From Ashinkailepas kermadecensis (Eukaryota; Arthropoda; Thecostraca; Neolepadidae), in contig JAOTOM010004793.1 in NCBI GenBank assembly GCA_034440615.1, forward strand, positions 110,001 through 174,000: a stretch of DNA of 64,000 nucleotides, in the 5' to 3' direction. Below are positions 58,736 to 64,000 of this stretch, in pieces. Every line of letters starts with the position of its first letter. Positions within the stretch are counted from its first letter, which is position 1. The notes under the pieces were generated by a model. The model saw only the letters and a list, made by a program, of their open reading frames with translations. It did no database searches and was not told the DNA's origin. The position numbers and the translations under genes were made by a program.

Positions 58736-59148
58736 AATGTACCGACCGAAAATATTGGCGCTGATGATTACTGCCATCTGGCTAAGCGCCTTCGTCTTCC
58801 TAGTACCGACCATGACCGGGAGGTGGGGACACTTCGGCCTGGACCACACCATCGGCAGCTGCACAATCCTGCCGAACGCGGACGGCTCCTCACCGAAGAA
58901 CGCGCTCTTCGTGATCGCCTTCCTGCTGCCGGCACTGGCGTTCTGCGTCTGCTACGTGCGCATCTTCCTGATCGTGCGGCGAACGGAGCGGCTGGCGCGG
59001 CGCACGCCGGCCGGCGTCCGAGGTCAAGCCATCGCGTCCGCCGCCGAGGCCAGCGACGCCGCGACCGAGGTCAAGCCGAGCGCCGGCCGGACGACCGCCA
59101 ACCATCTGGTGGTGCCGCCGCCGCCGCCGACGACGACGATGACGATGA

Positions 59149-59189
<41 letters not shown>

Positions 59190-59600
59190 CCGGCAGCGGC
59201 GGCGGTGACGACGACGACGGGTCGGACGCGCAAGCCGAGCCAGGGCGGTCAGCTGATGGTGACGCTGACGTCGGCGCTGCGTCCTCGCAGCCGGCCGCGG
59301 CCGGCGGTCCGCATGTCGGCCAAGGACAAACGCCTGCTCCGGATGATCCTCGTCATCTTCCTGTCGTTCGTGCTCTGCTACCTGCCCATCACCATCGTCA
59401 AGGTGCTGGGCAAGGAGACGGACGCGCCCGTCATCAACGTGCTGGGCTACGTGCTCATCTACCTCACCACGTGCACCAACCCGGTCATCTACGTGGCCAT
59501 GAGCTCCGAGTACCGCAAGGCCTACCGCCAGCTGCTGGCGTGCGGCCGCCGCCGCTCCATGGTGCCCAGCGTGGCGCACAGGAGCGCCACGGGCGTCTGA
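58736..59600 (+). CDS. moody: moody/Tre1-like GPCR, last exon (TM4 to C-terminus)
   Basis: The exon follows GCACTCTTTTTCCAG; its first base completes the Arg codon of the previous exon, then 287 codons follow to TGA at 59598. It codes for TM4 (ILALMITAIWLSAFVFLVP), ECL2 with GRWGHFGLDHTIGSCTIL and its conserved Cys, TM5 (ALFVIAFLLPALAFCVCYV), a long ICL3 with a Thr/Ala-rich tract, TM6 (LLRMILVIFLSFVLCYLPIT), TM7 with TTCTNPVIYVAMSSEYR (NPxxY form) and a 20-residue Arg-rich tail. FGLD, SCTILP, SPK and MSSEYR agree better with moody than with Tre1 as I remember them. Third-position GC is very high compared with the introns. Assignment to moody rather than a paralogue is moderate; the GPCR call is firm. 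Confidence 0.92.
59128..59221 (+). repeat. (ACG)n trinucleotide repeat inside the receptor's ICL3
   Basis: An imperfect ACG/ATG/GCG repeat that codes for Thr with some Met and Ala. It adds roughly 30 residues of low complexity to the third intracellular loop. Confidence 0.95.
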
Positions 59601-60235
59601 GCGCCTCTGAGCCGCTCTGAGACCGCTCTGGGATCAGAGGCCAGGCGCCTGGTGTGTTCAGCCGGTCACAGGGTGTGATGGCCCGTTGTCAGTATAACTG
59701 TGGGTGTATGAGTGTGTTGACAGACACTTGACGAGTGTCCTCTGCAGAACGTCATGAGAGTATGCTGCTTGTGGAACTCCCTTGTGCCGCACGTGGAACT
59801 CGCGGAGGGTGTGTTGCTTATTGAACTCCCGGTCAGGGAGTTGAACTCCCGGTCAGTGTTGCTTATTGAACCCCGGTGTAACTTCGCATGCTTTTGTGAG
59901 GACACTTTGTCACGCCCCCCCCTCCCTGTCCAATTTTTGCTTTGCCGTCAAGTAATTTAAACTTTTACATGAGACCCTATGTGGTATGCCCCTCAATCCA
60001 TTTCGGCCCGCCCATTGTTTTCATGTATCGTGCCCTCCCAATAATTATCAGAATCCTACACCTACACTCCTGGTGAGCGTTGCCTATGACACTTATCAAT
60101 CGTGTTTAGTCTGTCTTTAGCTCTCTCTGAGCATGGGAAGGTTCGGAGCGTAAGAACCAGGGAGAGGGGTAGAGGCGGCAACGCCCCCCCCAACTTTGAA
60201 CGAGCTAAACATTAACCCTATGGGCATTGCGTGGA
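59601..60235. other. Downstream of receptor; presumed 3' UTR start
   Basis: The 3' UTR of the receptor must start here, but no AATAAA near the stop could be found. Short repeats of GGAACTC and GAACTCCCGGTCAG are seen at 59775-59870. No other gene. Confidence 0.5.
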
Positions 60236-60239
60236 AAGA

Positions 60240-60572
60240 ATCGAGTGCAGCTGTGAGGGGGCGGATGTTGGCTGTAGGTCGTAAGTCAGCACCGCCGACA
60301 TAGCACCAGTGAAGCTGTGAGGGAGCCGATGTTGGCTGCCGGTTGTATGTTCTTCCCTCACATCCGCTGTCTCAGATCCGGTGAGGGGGCGGATGTTGGC
60401 TGCCGGTTGTATGTTCTTCCTCATCCGCTGTCTCGATCCGGTGGGGCGGATGGGCCGGTTGTATGTTCTTCCCTCACATCCGCTGTCTCAGATCCGGTGA
60501 GGGGGCGGATGTTGGCTGCCGGTTGTATGTTCTTCCCTCACATCCGCTTCCTCAGATCCGGTGACGTAGCTC
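60240..60572. repeat. 64-bp tandem repeat, about 5 copies
   Basis: Units with GGGCGGATGTTGGCTGCCGG, TTGTATGTTCTTCCCTCACA and TCCGCTGTCTCAGATCC. One copy near 60440 has lost about 15 bp. Confidence 0.92.
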
Positions 60573-60621
60573 TGAGGAATGCCATGGCTGTGTAACTAAA
60601 AATGTGGTCGCCTTGCATCAC

Positions 60622-61012
60622 GTGAGACTGGTGTGAGACTGTGACCTGAAACCACGTCATACTAGTGTGAAGCTGTGACTGGCGACCTGTCAGATTGGTG
60701 TGAGACTGTGACTGGCGACCCTGTCAGATTGGTGTGAGACTGTGACTGACGACCCTGTCAGATTGGTGTGAGGCTGTGACTGGCGACCCTGTCAGGTTGG
60801 TGTGAGACTGTGACTGGCGACCCTGTCAGATTGGTGTGAGACTGTGACTGGCGACCCTGTCAGATTGGTGTGAGACTGTGACTGGCGACCCTGTCAGATT
60901 GGTGTGAGACTGTGACTGGCGACCCTGTCAGGTTGGTGTGAGACTGACTGGCGACCCTGTCAGATTGGTGTGAGACTGACTGGCGACCCTGTCAGATTGG
61001 TGTGAGACGGTG
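60622..61012. repeat. 34-bp minisatellite, about 11 copies
   Basis: GGTGTGAGACTGTGACTGGC followed by GACCCTGTCAGATT repeats every 34 bp. Two late copies lack GTG and are shorter. Confidence 0.95.
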
Positions 61013-61616
61013 ACTGGAAACACACTGGGCAGTGCTCATGTAACGGACGAGTACCACCTGGTCGCGGCGGGCGCACGGCCACCTACTCCACTGTAGCAGC
61101 CAATGGTAAACTGCCGTGAGCATCTGACACCAGAGAGGGTAGCATGTAACCTGATGATGTTAAATAATTACCGTATGCGGCAAACATTGCACTATGTCAC
61201 CACCGGGAGGCATCCGCTGGTGGGACGTTTTCTAGGGAAACCCTTCCCCACAAATTGATGGCCCAAGATCTCTGATAGATTGGCAGTTTTAGTGAAGCTA
61301 TCACATCGAAGATGTTGACAGGACTTCATTGAAACCCTAGGATCCCAATGCTCGGTGAAACCTTTCCACGGAGTGATTCTGAATGTAAGAGCTCAAGTGT
61401 TTGTGGAGGCATCTCGGTGTATGGCGCGTTATGGATGATAGATGCCTACCTCGTCACTTGTACACGTGACCTACACGCTTAGAGTTCCGACGGTGGCTGT
61501 ACTAGCTATAGCCCGACATTGGTGACACTGGTGTGTTGGCAGCTTTGCCGTTGTCATGGCAACGCGTTCAGCAGCTGGATCCTGATAGCCCATCCTACGG
61601 TAGTAGAGTCGTCCGT
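61013..61616. other. No gene seen
   Basis: No recognised gene or repeat. Confidence 0.5.
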
Positions 61617-62076
61617 TCACTGCCGCCGGTGTCTGATCCGCGCCGTATGTGTCGCCACGATGTCTGATCCGCGCCGTTTGTGTCGCCACGGCGTCTGATC
61701 CGCGCCGTGTGTCGCCACGGCGTCTGATCCGCGCCGTGTCGCCACGGTGCCTGATCCGCGCCGTGTGTCGCCACGGTGTCTGATCCGCGCCGTATGTGTC
61801 GCCACGGCGTCTGATCCGCGCCGTATGTGTCGCCACGGCGTCTGATCCGCGCCGTGTGTCGCCACGGTGCCTGATCCGCGCCGTATGTGTCGCCACGGTG
61901 CCTGATCCGCGCCGTATGTGTCGCCACGGCGTCTGATCCGCGCCGTGTGTCGCCACGGTGTCTGATCCGCGCCGTATGTGTCGCCACGGCGTCTGATCCG
62001 CGCCGTATGTCGCCACGGCGTCTGATCCGCGCCGTTTTCGCCACGGCGTCTGATCTGCGCCGTATGTGTCGCCAAT
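61617..62076. repeat. 26-31 bp minisatellite, about 16 copies
   Basis: The core CGCCACGGYGTCTGATCCGC is followed by GCCGTATGTGT, GCCGTGTGT or GCCGTGT, giving units of 31, 28-29 or 26 bp. The mixed lengths rotate the frame and leave Arg-rich open - strand frames. Confidence 0.95.
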
Positions 62077-62451
62077 CTCGCCAGAAAACCATACCGCTTG
62101 CCGTTGTTCGTACTTCTTAGCTTGTCGCCCTGCTACGCTTGTAAAATCAGTGATGTTATTGTGATATATCGAAGTTCGCACTTTTTCGCTGTATGCGGTG
62201 GCCGTAATTTTGTGCGAAATATATCTACATTTAAATCAGCCGGTATCGATGTGGAAGCTAATGATGCTAATAATGTGGAAGCATTTACTTGCACTCAACC
62301 CTCCACTTCTTATCTGTATTGTGAATGGTAAATGGCGATTGCCTGTTTAGCTGTATTATTACCTGTATCTTCGCTGGAGCAGCCTGCAACTGTTGCCATA
62401 CGTCCAGTTCACTGCTGTCAATAGCACACGTCACTGACACACGGTCTCCAG
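62077..62451. other. No gene seen
   Basis: No recognised gene or repeat. Confidence 0.5.
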
Positions 62452-62892
62452 TGACCACAACCACTACCAGGCGGTAGCGTACCCGTCAACCACCACCAGA
62501 GGGTAGCGTATTCACCAACCGCCACCAAACGGTAAGGTACCCGCCAACCACCACCAGACGATAACGCATCCGCTAACCACCACCAGACGGTAAAACATCC
62601 GCCAACCACCACCAGACGGCAAAGCATCCGCCAACCACCACTAGATGGTAGCGTATCCGCCAACCGCCACCAGAGGGTAGCGTACCCGTCAACCACCACC
62701 AGAGGGTAGCGTACCCTCAACCACTACAAGAGAGTAGCGTATCCGTCAACCACCACCAGACGGTAGCGTACCATCAACCACCACCAGATGGTAGCGTATC
62801 CGCCAGTCACTGTCAGACGGTAGCGTACACGCCAACCACCACCAGAGGGTAGCGTATCCGCCAACCACCACCAGATGGCAGCGTATCCGCCA
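62452..62892. repeat. 29-bp minisatellite, about 15 copies
   Basis: AACCACCACCAGAGGGTAGC followed by GTATCCGCC repeats every 29 bp (GTAGCGTA at 62648 and 62677). Units vary at GAGGG/GACGG/GATGG and GTACCC/GTATCC. Confidence 0.95.
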
Positions 62893-63467
62893 GGGGCGCC
62901 GGCGTTGTCGGCCTCTCGAACGATGGGTAGCACATGTCGGCTACTCAATTCCACACAACAAAACATCAACGGAAAAACTTTCTACCACACATTATTTTAT
63001 GGTCGACAATTTCACAGACTACTTCTCTACTTCTACGCGAGCAGACTTCTACGGCATTACCTTCACTAATGCATTTTAATCTGGAACTTGTACTCCACAT
63101 TGCTTATTAAAGAACATTTCAACTCGTGTTGCCTGGGGAAAAAATGTTGAGCGCCTCCACAATGCTGAGAGCCTCCCCAATGAGGTGTTCATGTCCCTTC
63201 GCAATGTGCGCGAATATTTTTTTATAATTTCGGAAAACATTAACCAGATTGGAACATAATGACCAGCAATTTGCAGAAATCAAACGCGGGGTACCCCGCG
63301 AACCAGGCAGGCGCCCCTACGGACAAGACCCTTGCTGGATTAGACAGGAGCCTCTCTGGACAAATGGTCAATCTAGACCAGGCAGGCGCTACCCTGGACT
63401 AGGCAGTACACGACCACCCATCTCGATAATACAATAAATAAAGAATACGGTAAATGCAATACGTTAT

Positions 63468-64000
63468 TTAATTTACTACCATAACACCAGGCCAACCAAA
63501 TATTTCCACAAACACACAAAGTTCATAGAAGCTCCTAATGTCACTATCTGACCACAAACGATGCAACCGAAATGTTAAACTAAGTGCAGACCAACTCACT
63601 TGATTACTATACTCCATGCACTCCGTTGCGTTTCCTCCGTATGGGGCAGTCATTTCTGTTGATGTTATGCACGCGCCATCAAAAGGGCGGTTTTTATCCA
63701 CACCAGTTAATGGGGCTGGTCTTTCCTTTTTCGACACCGGTAAAACGTCACCCACGAGATGAGGTCGCCATCCACGTTGTGGGTTCTCTGCAGTCTCTAG
63801 CGCGATCCACAATGCGTACACTGAACCCAACGACTTCACTAGGTTGCTTCCGAGTCGGCGTTTCTGCTCGCCGTATGTCACGAGGTTGGCTGTCACTACC
63901 CGGGTAAACCCCATGACCTTGACACGTCGATTGACGGTCGATTGCATCCAGATATTCGCTCGCGTTTCTAGGGCTGAGAAGGAAAGAAACGACAACGCAT
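63468..64000 (-). CDS. Open frame of unknown function, open to the window edge
   Basis: A - strand frame of at least 176 codons runs from the right end of the window to TAA at 63468-63470. The sequence has mixed composition, is not repetitive, and contains segments such as LVKSLGSVYALWIALETAE and LVGDVLPVSKKERPAPLTG. I recognise no domain, signal peptide or membrane segment. It could be the end of a gene or exon that begins to the right, a fragment of a mobile element, or chance. No homology is claimed. Confidence 0.3.
   Translation of the reverse strand, partial: ALSFLSFSALETRANIWMQSTVNRRVKVMGFTRVVTANLVTYGEQKRRLGSNLVKSLGSVYALWIALETAENPQRGWRPHLVGDVLPVSKKERPAPLTGVDKNRPFDGACITSTEMTAPYGGNATECMEYSNQVSWSALSLTFRLHRLWSDSDIRSFYELCVFVEIFGWPGVMVVN

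Noticed and set aside
58890..59579. Arg-rich 229-codon frame antisense to the receptor's last exon
   Set aside because: Shadow of a GC-rich coding exon; its composition follows from the (ACG)n tract and third-position GC.
61471..62181. Arg/Ala/Asp-rich - strand frames
   Set aside because: Translation of the 26-31 bp minisatellite.

Overview
This is animal nuclear DNA, most likely from an arthropod. It has long introns with GT/AG borders, CR1-, I- and Penelope-type retroelements, a tRNA-derived SINE, and many short (TTAGG)n tracts, the telomere motif of most arthropods. I see no operons, ribosome binding sites or bacterial genes. The species cannot be read from the sequence.

Only one host gene is convincing: a class A G-protein-coupled receptor of the moody/Tre1 group on the + strand. 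Three exons are visible: 38830-38937 (TM2 and ECL1), 47068-47198 (TM3 and the NRY motif) and 58736-59600 (TM4 to the C-terminus). They join in frame (phase 0, then phase 2) into 367 codons plus a stop. The exon or exons for the N-terminus and TM1 were not found; they lie further 5', inside or outside the window. Intron 1 is 8.1 kb and intron 2 is 11.5 kb.

The remainder is repeats. From left: a 187-bp satellite (0-1 kb); a codon-sized 51/54-bp array (2.4-3.0 kb); a 5'-truncated CR1-like LINE (3.9-5.1 kb); 23-, 52- and 48-bp minisatellites (5.6-8.2 kb); a degenerate 20-21 bp array with phased A-tracts (10.2-11.4 kb); short G-rich-ended interspersed elements (11.6-13.7 kb); a TTAGG-rich AT-rich region (13.8-16.9 kb); a second A-tract array (18.4-19.4 kb); a SINE with target site duplications (19.65 kb); a decayed Penelope-like element with inverted end repeats (20.1-21.6 kb); a series of minisatellites (22.5-26.6 kb); an I-type LINE of about 6.3 kb carrying both ORFs in decayed form (27.0-33.3 kb); and a LINE fragment (35.5-36.7 kb). 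The receptor locus follows. Its introns hold more minisatellites, a 2-kb inverted duplication of the A-tract family (49.3-51.4 kb), a very regular two-module 20-bp array (53.6-55.3 kb) and another I-type LINE (55.6-58.6 kb). Four more minisatellites and one open frame of unknown nature lie after the receptor.

The most unusual feature is at the edges of receptor intron 1. The 5' splice site and the last 50 bases of its exon are tandemly repeated about ten times as a 56-bp unit, and the 3' splice site with the start of the next exon is duplicated as a 53-bp unit. Neither period is a multiple of three, so choosing another copy changes the reading frame. The second notable item is the dispersed family of 20-21 bp repeats with A-tracts about every two helical turns, which fills roughly 8-9 kb of the window in both orientations.
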